Origin: Chloranthus sessilifolius
Taxonomy: Eukaryota; Streptophyta; Magnoliopsida; Chloranthales; Chloranthaceae
Direction: 5' to 3'
Length of the DNA: 64,000 nucleotides
Assembly: GCA_021018995.1 (NCBI GenBank)
Contig: CM037586.1
Location: 154,182,060-154,246,059 of the forward strand
In this document: piece by piece, positions 10,521-21,238 of the stretch
How the letters are laid out: each line of letters begins with the position of its first letter
How positions within the stretch are numbered: position 1 is the stretch's first letter
The notes under the pieces: generated by a model
Told to the model about the DNA's origin: nothing
Database searches by the model: none
Seen by the model: the letters and a program-made list of their open reading frames with translations, nothing else
Position numbers and translations under genes: made by a program

Positions 10521-10702
10521 ATGCCAGTAGCTTAACTAGAAGGTTGACAATATTAAAACTTTGAGGTTGCAGGTTTAATCCCAGCTTATCCTTAAAAAAA
10601 AGGTTGTGTGCTTTTAATGAAATCATTTCTCTATTTATGTTCATCTTAAGTTCTTTTTCTTTGTTTCTTTGCTTTGGGTTCATAATTTCAAGTACAATTG
10701 AG
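10521..10702 (+). mobile_element. tRNA-derived SINE, copy 1
   Basis: The tRNA-like head GTAGCTTAACTAGAAGG (box A region) and GGTTTAATCCC (box B-like) are followed by CAGCTTATCC, an A-run and a tail shared with 24,551-24,745 (GAAATCATTTCT, then TTTGGGTTCATAATTTCAA). The two copies differ at many sites, so the family is old. Box B has decayed from GGTTCGANTCC. Confidence 0.6.
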
Positions 10703-10749
10703 AGTGTTGGAATATATAGGAATTAAAATTAAAATAGTTGGTGTGTAAT

Positions 10750-10919
10750 AAGTATGGTTGGGGGTGTTATAAGTACAATAATTTGTAGTTTTCCTTTCTT
10801 TCATTGTATCAAGTTAGTTAAGGCGGTCTGCCTTAAGTATGGTTGGGGGTGTTATAAGTACAATAATTTGTAGTTTTCATTTCTTTCATTGTATCAAGTT
10901 AGTTAAGGCGGTCTGGCGA
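10750..10919. repeat. 85-bp tandem duplication at the end of the DNA transposon
   Basis: AAGTATGGTTGGGGGTG starts at 10,750 and again at 10,835, and both copies run through the TCAAGTTAGTTAAGGCGGTC terminus of DNA transposon copy 2. Only the second copy continues into the element. The copies are nearly identical. Confidence 0.85.
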
Positions 10920-11877
10920 GGCCATGACGAAGAGGCTGAAGAGGTTCGGCATGTCATGGCGAGGCCATTTATTATTTTTAATATTTTATTAATATTTATT
11001 TATTAATCATTAAGATATATATATATATATATATATTAATTTTCTACTATTTTTTAGTTTTTATATTTTTTCTAGAGGACGAAAAAAATTCAACTAATTA
11101 GTCAAGCAGATCAGTTGTGGAGAAAAATTGGAATGACCATTTGATGATATTTTCATGATCTCAAAATCAGTTGTGGGGAAGATTGGAATGAAAACGATCT
11201 CTGTCAGTTTTATTCAAAGCATCAATGGTTAGTTGTACTTCATTGGGGATATTCAACATATGGTTGGGGGGTTAGTAGTAGGGCCCCCAAAACAAAAACC
11301 GATAAAAAAACCCTGATGAAAAACAACAATAATGTTCATAGAAAAAAATACAAAAAAAAAAGTAAAAAAAAGAAGAAAAAAATAATACATGCGCATGAGT
11401 CTTTGAAGAACTTGAGCGTTGAACGACGGTGATTGATTGTGGTGTTAATTGAATTAAAAAAAATCATATTACAAAAAATGTGTGAGAGAGACGAGAGAGA
11501 TTGCCAACAAAAAAAAAAGACGAGAGACGAGAGAGATTAAAACAATATAAAAACCTTTGTTGAGAGAGAGAGAGAGACGAGAGAGTGGCTTTGAGAGAGG
11601 CTAGAGGGTTTCACTTAAACCCTAAATATGATGGATATAACTTATCAAACATAAGTTATAAGTTATATATATAACTTATAAATGTTATAATGTATAAGTT
11701 CTAACTTATAAGGTTATAAGTTATAACTTACGGTTATATGTTACAAAAAAATAATTCAAAATAACGGCCATGGCAGCGCCATTCCGCTATGGCGCCGCCA
11801 TATATGCAATTCTCACCATATAGGTTCATATGGCGATTTGCCTTGTCATTTGCCGTGGCCTCGTCTTGACAACCATG
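10895..11877 (-). mobile_element. DNA transposon-like repeat, copy 2 (uninterrupted)
   Basis: The reverse complement aligns with 313-647 plus 4197-4701 and lacks the Gypsy insertion. It is about 983 bp, with GC-rich subterminal GGCGAGGCC/GCCATGGC motifs, AT-rich palindromic core words (AACTTATAAGTTATA type) and GA-rich tracts. Terminal inverted similarity is imperfect and no coding is visible. Confidence 0.6.
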
Positions 11878-11885
11878 CATTCTAT

Positions 11886-12047
11886 TGATATACGTGGGAT
11901 CTTGTAGTTGGTATATAAGCTAATAATATGTGGGTGTGAGACACTTAACTCACAACCCTAAAATTCTCTTTTTCATCTCTTTTCCATCTTCTCCAATCTA
12001 ACCTTAACCCTTCCTCATCATTATGAACCTCTTCTTGGTATCAAAGC
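11886..12047 (+). mobile_element. Copia LTR end with primer-binding site
   Basis: A TATA-like TATATAAG near 11,912 is followed by a pyrimidine-rich leader and TGGTATCAAAGC at 12,036-12,047. The downstream words (GACGTCA..CAG, TTTGACC) are shared with the remnant after 26,035, so both belong to one family. The LTR start is lost next to the DNA transposon. Confidence 0.5.
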
Positions 12048-12563
12048 AGGACACCTCAACCTTGAAACACTCCTATTATTGACGTCATTCAGGTTGTTGT
12101 TGACGTCAGCCTGACATCGTGCTAATGTCAGTAGAGCACAAAATTTGACCCTGAAATCAAATGTTTTTGTTACCACTTTGATCAATTTTTTATGTAGACC
12201 ATTTTTTCTTCTTTACCATCTTCAGTAGAGGTTATCTTCCAACAACTTTGAAGGGATCTTTGGTATAGAGTCTGTTCACGGTTTTCTGAAGTCCAACAGC
12301 CTTAGGAGATCATATTTGATTCGTGTCTTGAGAGAGGGGAAATACTTTATCCTTCGTCTTCTTTTTCTGCTCGAAGACCTTGCTTTTCCCAACTTTATCG
12401 AATTTGACCAATTCAAGACCACTACCAATTGTAAATTCATCTTCTACCGTAAGATCATTCTCACTTTCCTAAACAACAACTGGCAATGGTACTGGAGTAT
12501 TAGTGCTCTCTTCCTCTTGAATACACTTCTCCCTCTAAAAAGGGCACTGAGAGGATGTTGGAC

Positions 12564-13442
12564 TCAAAGGGCACTGGAGTATTGCGTGGACTCAAAGAAG
12601 GTGATGTCCATGGTAACAAAACATTTCCTTGGTGAAGGATCGTAGCACTTGTTTCCTTTCGGGAATGGAAGATTGCCAATAAAAATACATCTCACAACTT
12701 TTGGTGAAAGTTTATCATGATAAATAGAAGGAATATATGCAAAATAAAAACATCCAAAGATCAAAGGTGATATAGGGAAGAGACGATTGCTCGAAAATAA
12801 CAATTTGTAAGACACTCACCCCCTAGAAAAGGTGAAGGCCTTCTATTAATAAGATAACTGGTGGGAAGGACAACATCACCTTGCACGCAATTCAGAACAT
12901 TCTTACGAAAAAGAAAGGAGCGAGCAATCTCTAGAAGATGACGATTTTTTCATTCGACCATTCCATTTTGTTATGGAGTGTAAGGGAAGGAGGTTTGCTA
13001 CTCAATTCCATGAGAGCGAAGGTAAGACTAAAGATACTGAAGGAATGCTCACCCTCATAAGATTTAGTCTTCACACTTGCTTGGAATTGAGTTTGAACCA
13101 TCTTATCATAGAACGGAAAGATCGAGCTAACTTCATCTTTTGTTCTAATAAACAACAAAGTGGTATAATAGGTGCACTCATCAATGAATGTAACAAAATA
13201 TTGAAACCCATGCAAAACAATCACTAGAGAAGGACCCCAAACATCAGAGTGAAGTATATGAAAAGGAACATTACTTTTATCACTACGAACTGGATAGGTG
13301 GTTTGACAGTATTTTGAAAGTTGGCACACTTCAAACTAAAAAGTTTTGTAACTGTAATGACTAAACAGTATTGGAACAAGAGATGCAAACATAAAAATGA
13401 AAGATGCCCTAGACGGTGCTGCCATAGATGAGCCGTCTCCAA
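12564..13442 (-). pseudogene. Degenerate Copia integrase region
   Basis: On the minus strand this spans the GAG-pre-integrase motif (HLWQHRLGHLSF), then an integrase core start (HSDVWGPSLVI, with the first catalytic Asp) and YFVTFIDECTYY. After broken frames comes the post-core segment ending KCYDPSPRKCFVTMDITFFE, typical of plant Copia integrase C-termini. Frameshifts separate at least three frames. The second catalytic Asp and the Glu are not in a readable frame. It lies opposite in strand to the LTR/PBS at 12,036, so it is a different insertion. Confidence 0.8.
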
Positions 13443-13598
13443 TGATATGATAGCAACAACAAATCTTAGAGCCCTTTGAACTTCCTACAAATGAATCGGC
13501 GGTCAAGCCTCGGATTTAACTATCACACCGGGGCATTTTTATAATTTTTTTATTTATTGTCATTCTTTTCTTTTTTCTTTAAGTTTTGCTTTCCTTTG

Positions 13599-13601
<3 letters not shown>

Positions 13602-13650
<49 letters not shown>
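13602..13650. repeat. (TA)n microsatellite
   Basis: About 24 TA units, followed by an AAATA run. Confidence 0.95.
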
Positions 13651-13655
<5 letters not shown>

Positions 13656-13912
13656 AAATAAAAAAGGGAGAAAAAGTTCGTTATTCTTATTATTACCAAA
13701 CCTTGGTTTGAGAACACCCCCCTTAACAATCAACAAGGGGAAAATTAAAGTCAACTAATGAATTGTCTTCTCTTAAGCAGGTTAAATATTCATCAACTGC
13801 TATTAGGCCAGCTTGGAAGCATCCAAGTCCTAAGAACAGATGACAAATGTAGATGTTCGACCAAAATAGGAAGAAAAGAGAGAACGAGAAGAGACAATGC
13901 CAGGATAAAAGA

Positions 13913-13915
<3 letters not shown>

Positions 13916-13980
<65 letters not shown>
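13916..13980. repeat. (AT)n microsatellite
   Basis: About 32 uninterrupted AT units, self-complementary and likely polymorphic. Confidence 0.95.
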
Positions 13981-13984
<4 letters not shown>

Positions 13985-14032
13985 ATTGTTGTACCTCGTG
14001 AATTATGCAATAAAAAAATAAAAATGCATACG

Positions 14033-14284
14033 CTACTTTGTCCTCTGCCTCCGACCAGGACGGTCACTACTATCTCTAGTATCCTCAACTGGCGGGTCTA
14101 ATGTACGACCCGTCGTGCCCTCAACTGAAGGCTGAGGGAGGATTGGAGGTCTCCCTGGACGAGAAGGCCTGGCAACAGAGCCTCCCTCACTCACAAGACT
14201 AATCGACCTCCGAGATCGATATCGTGAGCGACCAAGAGCAAACAACTCCTTAAGGATGTCGTCATCTTTAATATAATCTCTCAC
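14033..14284 (-). CDS. Unidentified Arg/Pro/Ser-rich frame
   Basis: The minus-strand frame is open to 14,033 and its GC content is clearly higher than its surroundings. It reads RDYIKDDDILKELF, then Arg/Ser/Pro-rich sequence. The same strand and frame can be extended to about 14,450 with one stop, including VKLERTGGLRGSVGR. No family is recognised. It could be a transposon-carried gene fragment or the C-terminal tail of a transposase-like protein. Confidence 0.3.
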   Translation of the reverse strand: MRDYIKDDDILKELFALGRSRYRSRRSISLVSEGGSVARPSRPGRPPILPQPSVEGTTGRTLDPPVEDTRDSSDRPGRRQRTK

Positions 14285-14969
14285 ACGATCATGAGTCGTA
14301 CGAGTCTCATGACCTATCTACGATCCAGTAGCCTCTGACTTGGGCCTCACTACACGACCAACAGAACCTCTGAGCCCACCCGTCCTCTCTAACTTCACCC
14401 TGGCGGATTGAAGGTAACACTGGGGAAGGCAATGTGCATGATGGTGGTCTGTCTCTTGATTCACAGTGTATATTTAAAAATGCCTTTGATTCTCCTTTCA
14501 GTTAGTAAGAACATTAAATCTTTGAATTGTAGTGTAAAATTCTTTCCCTAGTTTTGTCTCTTTCAGAACTTGACTACGTTGAAGTGAGTGATAATTGAGA
14601 TATTTAATGAAAAGATATAATATAGTCATGAACCTAAATAAAAGTATACTACATTATAAAAATCGTTTTCAATGACCCAAACCTTTTATTTAGCAGTTAC
14701 TAAACTTTACACAATTTTTTTTTTTTTCGTAGTTCATTTTATCTGTAAAAACAATGAACATTTTGATGGTATTATGTGGTATTTTCATATGTCTCTAGAA
14801 GTTTCGTACTGTTTGAGGAGTGTCCAAGTCTCGGCATGTGTGCCAAGTGCCACCAAGTATCAGCACGACAAAAATCCTAAAAGTAGAAGTGCCAATGTAA
14901 AACTGGCCTTGCCCCATTACAAGGACAAGAGACCCATTGGAAACACGGATATTACATGGAGATGATAAA

Positions 14970-15214
14970 GAATTAAGTTAGCTTAGCTTAGGTTACGTTA
15001 GGGTTATAAGATTAGGATGATAATTTAGTTTTAGGGTCAGAGAAAAGAGAACGGAGGAAAAGAAAGAAACAGAAAGTAGGGGAAAATACTTAAATGAGGA
15101 AATGCTCCTAGTAGCATCTTTATATTAATATTTAGAATGTTATAGACACCAAATATTATGTACAGTTACCACTGTAACTAAAATACACCATAAATACCAG
15201 TACTTACATACTCA
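14970..15214 (-). mobile_element. Probable 3' LTR start of Copia element C
   Basis: On the minus strand, CTTGAGGGGAATT (polypurine tract, 15,215-15,228) is followed by TGAGTATGTAAGTAC, a standard Copia LTR beginning, directly after the RNase H coding end. The far boundary is not determined. Confidence 0.45.
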
Positions 15215-15222
15215 AATTCCCC

Positions 15223-15839
15223 TCAAGCCGGAGTGTGGATATCATGCATTCTCAGCTTGACCATCATCTGTTGTAGAACAGCAGGACCCAGAGGCTTGGT
15301 AAAAGCATTTGCAAATTGTTGAGAAGATGTAACATCAAAACGAATGTCCACTTCTATGTATTTCATACTGTTAAGCGACGCAAAATCAGAGGTAATTTTC
15401 TTAATATCATAATAAGCGGTATAGAACCAATAATATGGAATCCAGGCCCAGTCATGAGAGATTAAAGCCAAAGCATCTCAAATGCCCCTGCAAGAGCACG
15501 ATACTTTGCTTCAGCACTAGAACGAGAAACCATATGTTGCTTCTTGCTCTTCCAAGCAACTAAATTGCCTTCAAGAAATGCATAATAACTAGTAGTCGAC
15601 CTCCTGTTAGTTGTACCACCGACCCAATTTGCATCTATATACCCTGATATATGAAGATGCCCATGAGAATGGTAAGCAATTCTCTTCCATGATTTGATTT
15701 CAGATATCTCAAAATCCGATGAGTGAAATACGATGAGGGGCGGCCATGTGAGAAACTTGAGGAGCATGCATAAATTGATTAAACAAGTTGACTGCAAAAG
15801 TAAGGTCAACGAGTCAGGGTAAACTAAATTAATCGACAT
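15223..15839 (-). pseudogene. Copia RNase H domain (element C)
   Basis: On the minus strand the residues GHLHISGYIDANWVGGTTNR, then TSYYAFLEGNLVAWKSKKQ, then SRSSAEAKYRALA, form the Copia RNase H core: the first Asp in YIDANW and the Glu in SSAEAKYRAL. The C-terminal part (QQFANAFTKPLG) follows after a frameshift near 15,470. Its RT half lies at 23,215-23,492 on the same strand, separated by the nested insertion. Confidence 0.85.
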
Positions 15840-15874
15840 AAAAGTCGTTGATACTCATGAGATAAAAAAATAAC

Positions 15875-16244
15875 TGTCGGGGGCGTCAACGTTATGGATC
15901 CTGGGTCTGGACCACAGAGGGTCTATCGGCGGAAGAAGAAATGGACAGGTCATCGACTGCGAAAGTAGTTTCCGAGAAGCGAATGAGTATAAGGTTGCAG
16001 AGTGAGAGCCATAAGCCAAGAGAAGTCAACCAAGGAGCTTCCTTAGTTTAAACCCAATTCAGGTCGCCCTAGCGAAGGAGGAGTTGCCCAAGCGACTAGA
16101 ACCAACAAATGTCAAGAAGCGTAGGTCGCCCGAGCGACCATATAAGCGAAAACCCCATTTTGGGGTTGCCCAAGCGAGACCACTTAAATCTCGCCCAAGC
16201 TAGTTCCATTCTCGCCTGAGCGAGCTTTAAATGAGGTAACATTT
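15875..16244 (+). mobile_element. Solo LTR B, left part
   Basis: It begins TGTCGGGGGCGTC after ATAAC (15,870-15,874) and is broken at CATTT (16,240-16,244) by element A. With 22,343-23,111 it makes one LTR of about 1.14 kb. It contains six near-palindromic TCGCCC(G/A)AGCGA motifs (16,064-16,223) and a CCCCATTTTGGGG hairpin at 16,152. Confidence 0.75.
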
Positions 16245-17340
16245 TGATGCGAACTTTAGATCCGCCTGTTTGAATCGTGGTCGGATAAAGAGGAGACGTC
16301 AAAAGAGAAAGTGGATCCGCAAATGGTTTTTTAAAAAAGGCCCGTTAAAGACCCACTTGATCATAAAGAAGAAAATCCAAAATTTATTAGGGTCTTCAAC
16401 TTTCAATCCCGTCACTTTTATGTTTGGCTTATTTTGAAGTATCAAACGAAGTCGGATTGATGCAAAATTGGTCATATTTGAAAGCTTATCGAAGTAGCTT
16501 TCCAACGAGCTAAAAATTGAGCAAATCCGACAAGTATTGAAGATGTTATGGTCAGTTTTTAGAAGCTGCACAAAAAGTGACGAATTTCAAGAATCCTAAT
16601 TGAATTAGGATTAGTCTCTTTTATTATTTTATTTTAGAAAATAAGAGTTGTTTTTTTTATTAGAAATATGATTAGTTTCCTTATTATATTAGGACTTTAT
16701 TTTATTGTTTTAGAAGAATTAGGATATTTCTTTTATTTGAACTAAGAATCAGAGTTATACTAGGATTTCTAGTTTTATGCATTGGTTAGCCTATTTAAAG
16801 GCTTGTAAACACTTTTATTATAACTTTTTGGTTAATGAAAATTGTTTATGCAAAATTGAGAGTTCTAAACTTTCATGAGGGTGTGATTCTCTCAAACGGA
16901 AAACGATTCTTTGATTCCCACTTGCGGTTTGGTGCGTGGCCAACTCTTCTCCCATCTCTATCTTTAGATTTACGGTTTGCATAAGTAGCGCAACCCTAAT
17001 TTTATTTATTTCATAAAATTCAAAATCAACCTATTTGTTCATCATAAATCATTATTAGCATTTTAATTTTGTTTGGTATCGAGAGAACCCGCTTGCGAGT
17101 TCGTTCAACACCCTAAAACTATCGGAGATCTAGCCGTTCATAAGAACCCTAGTCTTCTAGATCCGCGATAGGGAACGTATACGAAAGTAACACTATTTTG
17201 GGCCGGAATTAAAGCATCTAATTGGATTTTTAGAATTTTTCGTGATAATTTGTTATGAGAAATTGTTATTTATTATTTGTTTGAATTAATTTTAATCCTA
17301 ATCTCAACCCTAGCATTGCATTTAGTAAGTTTCCGCATCA
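16245..17340 (+). mobile_element. 5' LTR of Gypsy element A
   Basis: The 1096-bp LTR starts TGATGCGAACTTT after CATTT and ends CCGCATCA. It matches 21,239-22,337 closely. A TATA-like TATTTAAA lies at 16,792-16,799, followed by GGCTTGTAAACAC, a block conserved with G1. Confidence 0.85.
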
Positions 17341-17343
17341 AAT

Positions 17344-17355
17344 TGGTATCAAAGC
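17344..17355 (+). promoter_or_regulatory. Primer-binding site of element A
   Basis: TGGTATCAAAGC lies three bases after the LTR, one mismatch from the initiator tRNA-Met complement. Confidence 0.8.
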
Positions 17356-17814
17356 GTCAGTTTAGTTTTAGGGTTTCAGTGTTCATATAGGTTTTAGGGT
17401 TTATTTCTTTTGTTATTTTGTTTACGTCATTCTAGATTCATTATTTCAAACCTGTCTAGCTCGTGCCTGACTTTTGTCTGGCTTATTTCGTCCAACTTTT
17501 GTCTAGATTTTTCGTCGGGTTTTGTCTATCTTTTGTCTGATTTATTCGTCTGGTTTTTTGTCTAATTTTTTTCCTAGCTTTTTGTCTGTTTTTTTCATCT
17601 AGCTTTTGTTTGAATTTTTTTGTCTGGCTTTTGTCTAGCCTAGCCATTGTCTAACTTTTTTCTTGCATAACTTAGTTTCATAATTGCATGTCATTTCAAT
17701 CTTATTACATTTTATTTCACTAGTGTTCATTAGTGTGCACGTCTAGTGTTTGATAAAAGTCTTCATCCATTGTTGGCTCATATTGTGTATATTTTCTAGT
17801 ATTGTGTCTGAGTT

Positions 17815-19149
17815 GTGATTGTGTCAAGCATCATGTATGAGTCACTTACACGTCACCGTAAGTTTCATATCCGTCATGAAAGGGTACTTGCCGAAGGAGG
17901 AAACTGCTACACTCCAAATTCTTGGCGAAGTCCCGAAAGTCGCGATGAGATTAGAATTAAGGGATACTCCCATCATTGTGAGCCCAAATATGATCTTGAT
18001 AGTAAATCCCTAAGGTCTATTCAAATTGAAGTTCTAACTTTTGAGGGTATAACAAACCTTAAGACCTTCGTGGGATGGTTGTCTAGCATAGAGGAGTATT
18101 TTGACTCGTATGACGTGCCGGAAGAGTGTAAGGTTAGGCTCGCCAAAACGAGATTGGTGCGCCATGCAAAGAAATATTGGGATAGTGTTGAGTTTCGACG
18201 CAAGTTAGCTCGAACTAAGCCCATCACATGATGGGAAGACATGAAAGAACGACTCATCAACCGATATGTTCCTTTCACGCACCTCCTTCTTCTACAGTGT
18301 TTGGAAGCTAAGGTGGATAAGTGTTATAAACACACCCAACTGGAGTCAATGAGCACCTATACTAAAGAGAGCTATAATTTTGGGGTTCCACCATTGAAAC
18401 CCACGAGTACTCCTACGAGGCTCCAAATTGATCGTGGGAAAGGAATTATCCAAGAGAAATATAATTTCAGGGTCCAACTATTGAAACCCGTGATTACTCC
18501 TCCGAATCCCCAAATTGATAGTGGGAAATGAGCGATTATTGAGAGCCCAAAAACTAGTGGTCTCAACAAATGTTACAAGTGTCATGGATTTGGACACTTT
18601 GCATACCAATGCCTCACAAAATTTCCCACTCCGAATTTATTGACTAAAAGAGTGAGTCCTAAGGAGCCGGAGAATGGGGAAGTGGAAGAAGTGTACGACC
18701 CTAGTACCGTGATCAGTGACAAGGAGATAGAAGAAATTGATGAAAGTCTAATTTGTGTTAAAGAGACTTCTATTTCCCTTGTGAGTAGTGATGTTGAGTC
18801 GCTTATACTTGAGTCAACCGAGTCACCCACGCGTGACTCGACCAAGTCATGTACGCGCGATTTGTTAGTGTTCGTAGAGTTAGTCGTGTACGAGTCCTTG
18901 TTGGTGGTAGAGTCGAGTGCACTTGAGTCTTTGAAATTAGTCGAACCGAGTACACACGAACCGATCGAGCCACTTGCCTATGAGTCATTAGTACCCGTAG
19001 AGTTGGACGCACACAACTTGTTGGTGCCCGTTGGGTCGAATACAGGTGAGTTCATCGAATTGTGTATACAAGAACTATTAGTGTCAATTGAATCGAGTAC
19101 CCCAGAGTCTTTGGTTTTGGTCGAAGCCGAGTACGCACGAGTTATTTGA
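17815..19149 (+). pseudogene. gag: Degenerate Gypsy gag (element A)
   Basis: One reading frame of 445 codons is interrupted only by TGA at 18,229 and 18,529. It shows the gag-domain core (FVGWLSSIEEYFDSYDVPEE, then AKKYWDSVEF, then EDMKERLINRYV) and a CX2CX4HX4C zinc knuckle (CYKCHGFGHFAYQC) near 18,570. Between them is a two-copy peptide repeat (YNFGVPPLKP.../YNFRVQLLKP..., about 28 residues each). The C-terminal tail is a degenerate array of ESL(V/L).VE units rich in Ser, Glu and Val. It is related to the G1 Gag but clearly diverged. Confidence 0.75.
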
Positions 19150-20201
19150 GCCAAGGGTACATGAACCATTAGTGCCCCTTGATCCGATCACACATGAGTT
19201 GATAGTGCCAACAAATTCGATAGGGACGTGCCATCATTCTCAACTACATGGGATTAATAATTAGAACTTATTGAATGATGAGAATACACAAAATGCCACT
19301 AACACAATGACTTTATTTAATGAATTTAAGAATGGCATTTGTGTGTTAATTCATGATAGTCCCGAGCATGTGGAAGTTCTCCCGACCTTGAAAAGATGTA
19401 GTGATGAAAGTCCAGAATTTCCTCTAGGCAAGGGCATTCATCTGATAGTTGTAATGGAAGATCTTACACCTATTCAAAGTTTTGCAACTATGTCTTTTGA
19501 TCCATTACTTGCTACCCGAACAAACGAGCCAAGCCCATTTGACCAATTCATAACCTGTACCCTATCAGTGCCATATGAGAAGAGGTTGAATGAGGAGGCT
19601 CTAGAATGTCCACACTTCACTACCAACACGGCTAAAATTCAGGCGTATCTCACAAAATGGAAAGGCAAGCCAAGAGCCAAGGGTATATGAACCATTAGTG
19701 CCCCTTGGTCCGGTCACACATGAGTTGATAGCAGCAACAAATTCGATAGGGACGTGTCATCATTCTCAACTACATGGGATTAATAATTAGAACTTATTGA
19801 ATGATGAGAATACGCAAAATGCCACTAACACAATGACTTTATTTAATGAATTTAAGATAGGCATTTGTGTGTTAATTCATGATAGTCAAGAGCATGTGGA
19901 AGTTCTCCTGACCTTGAAAAGAGGTAGTGATGAAAGTCCAAAATTTCCTCTAGGCAAGGGCATTCATCTGATAGTTGTAATGGAAGATCTTACACCTATT
20001 CAAAGTTTTGCAACTATGTCTTTTGATCCATTACTTGCTACCCGAACAAACGAGCCAAGTCCATTTGACCAATTCATAACCTGTACCCTATCAGTGCCAT
20101 ATGAGAAGAGGTTGAATGAGGAGGTTCTAGAATGTCCACACTTCACTACCAACACGGCTAAAATTCAGGCGCATCTCACAAAATGGAAAGGCAAGCCGGG
20201 A
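19150..20201 (+). repeat. 526-bp tandem duplication of the gag-adjacent module
   Basis: GCCAAGGGTA starts at 19,150 and again at 19,676. The two copies align along 526 bp with few differences. Because 526 is not a multiple of three, the duplication shifts the frame. Each copy carries the integrase-tail/chromodomain-like module (DLTPIQSF..., then YLTKWKGKP or HLTKWKGKP), also seen in G1. Confidence 0.9.
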
Positions 20202-20567
20202 GCTGAGCTTTTAAAGTGTACCATACGTGAGTTCTACAACTCATCGGAGATGAGTTCTTCTAACCCGGGGAGAGTTAATGGGCAAACCGAGGTTTTCAAT
20301 AGGAGTTTAGAAAATTTGTTAAAGTGTCTAGTGGGCAAGCACATTAGGAGTTGGGATTCCATCTTACCTGTTGCTAAATTTGCATATAACAATTCTGTTA
20401 ATAGGACCACATACATGATTCCATTCCAAATTGTTCATGGGTATAAACCTAGGACACCTGTAGATCTCATTCCAATGTCCATTCATCAAAGGTCATTAGA
20501 GTCTGCATCCATATTGGCGCATCGCATTTATGAGTTGCATGTTGAGATTAAGAAAAAATTAATTTAA
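19797..20567 (+). pseudogene. Chromodomain-like module fused to integrase core fragment
   Basis: This 256-residue open frame first carries the second copy of the gag-adjacent module (to about residue 155). It then runs without a break into NGQTEVFNRSLENLLKCLVG and SWDSILPVAKFAYNNSVNR, the C-terminal half of a Gypsy integrase core. The frame contains no DDE triad, since the N-terminal part of integrase and all RT/RNase H are missing. The join falls in CCCGGGGAGAGTT.ATGG, a word that recurs at 21,102, pointing to microhomology-mediated recombination or template switching. Confidence 0.7.
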
Positions 20568-21070
20568 AGAATGAGAAATACAAGTTCTCTGCAGATTCTC
20601 ACAGACGGTTCAAAGAATTCCAAGAGGGTGATTTTGTGATGGTTCGGAATAGACCCGAGCGATTCTCACAAGGAGTTGCAAAGAAGTTACAAGCTCGCGG
20701 TGCTGGACCCAAATCTTGAAGCGTGTCGGTTCTAATGCTTACATCTTAGATCTTTCGCCGAAATTGGGGATTAGCACGACTTTCAATGTGGAGGACCTTG
20801 TTCCATTCCATAACCATTCAGCCATCCCTGCCAACCCCTTTGAGCCTTCTACATCTGATGAACCAATAATTCCCCTACCCACATTGCTACCCCCCCTACT
20901 TGGCAAACTCGTGAGATCATCGAAGATGTGCTAGACGATCAGATTGTTTCCACCAACTAAGGGGGACTTCAGAAGTATTTGGTCAAGTGGAAGAACAAGA
21001 GTGATTCAGAGAATACGTGGATTACATAAGAGTTTCAACAGATTGACCGCGATCTCTTGGAGGTCTATAA
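20568..21070 (+). pseudogene. Integrase C-terminal domain and chromodomain, frameshifted
   Basis: Across several frames I read EFQEGDFVMVRNRPERF, KRVGSNAYILDLSPKLG, FNVEDLVPF and then IIEDVLDDQIVST, followed by QKYLVKWKNKSDSENTW. This is the usual integrase tail plus chromodomain of chromoviruses, the part thought to direct integration to heterochromatin through histone marks. At least two stops and two frameshifts break it. It marks element A as a chromovirus derivative. Confidence 0.8.
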
Positions 21071-21238
21071 CAACCAGTATTCATTGGGAATGCATCCTTC
21101 TAACCCGGGGAGAGTTGATGGGGACGTCCAATTCAAGCTGCTTCCGATCGAGGTTTCCTATATATTGTCTGTGATCGCGATCGTGAATTGTGATGCCAAC
21201 CAAAGTTTGAGGTCGAACTTTTTTTAAGTAGAAGGGAT

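Noticed and set aside
21102-21130. Start of the element A 3' LTR at TGATGGGGACGTCC
   Set aside because: It resembles the G1 LTR start, but the 5' LTR match begins only at 21,239, after a polypurine tract. CATTT duplications support the later boundary.
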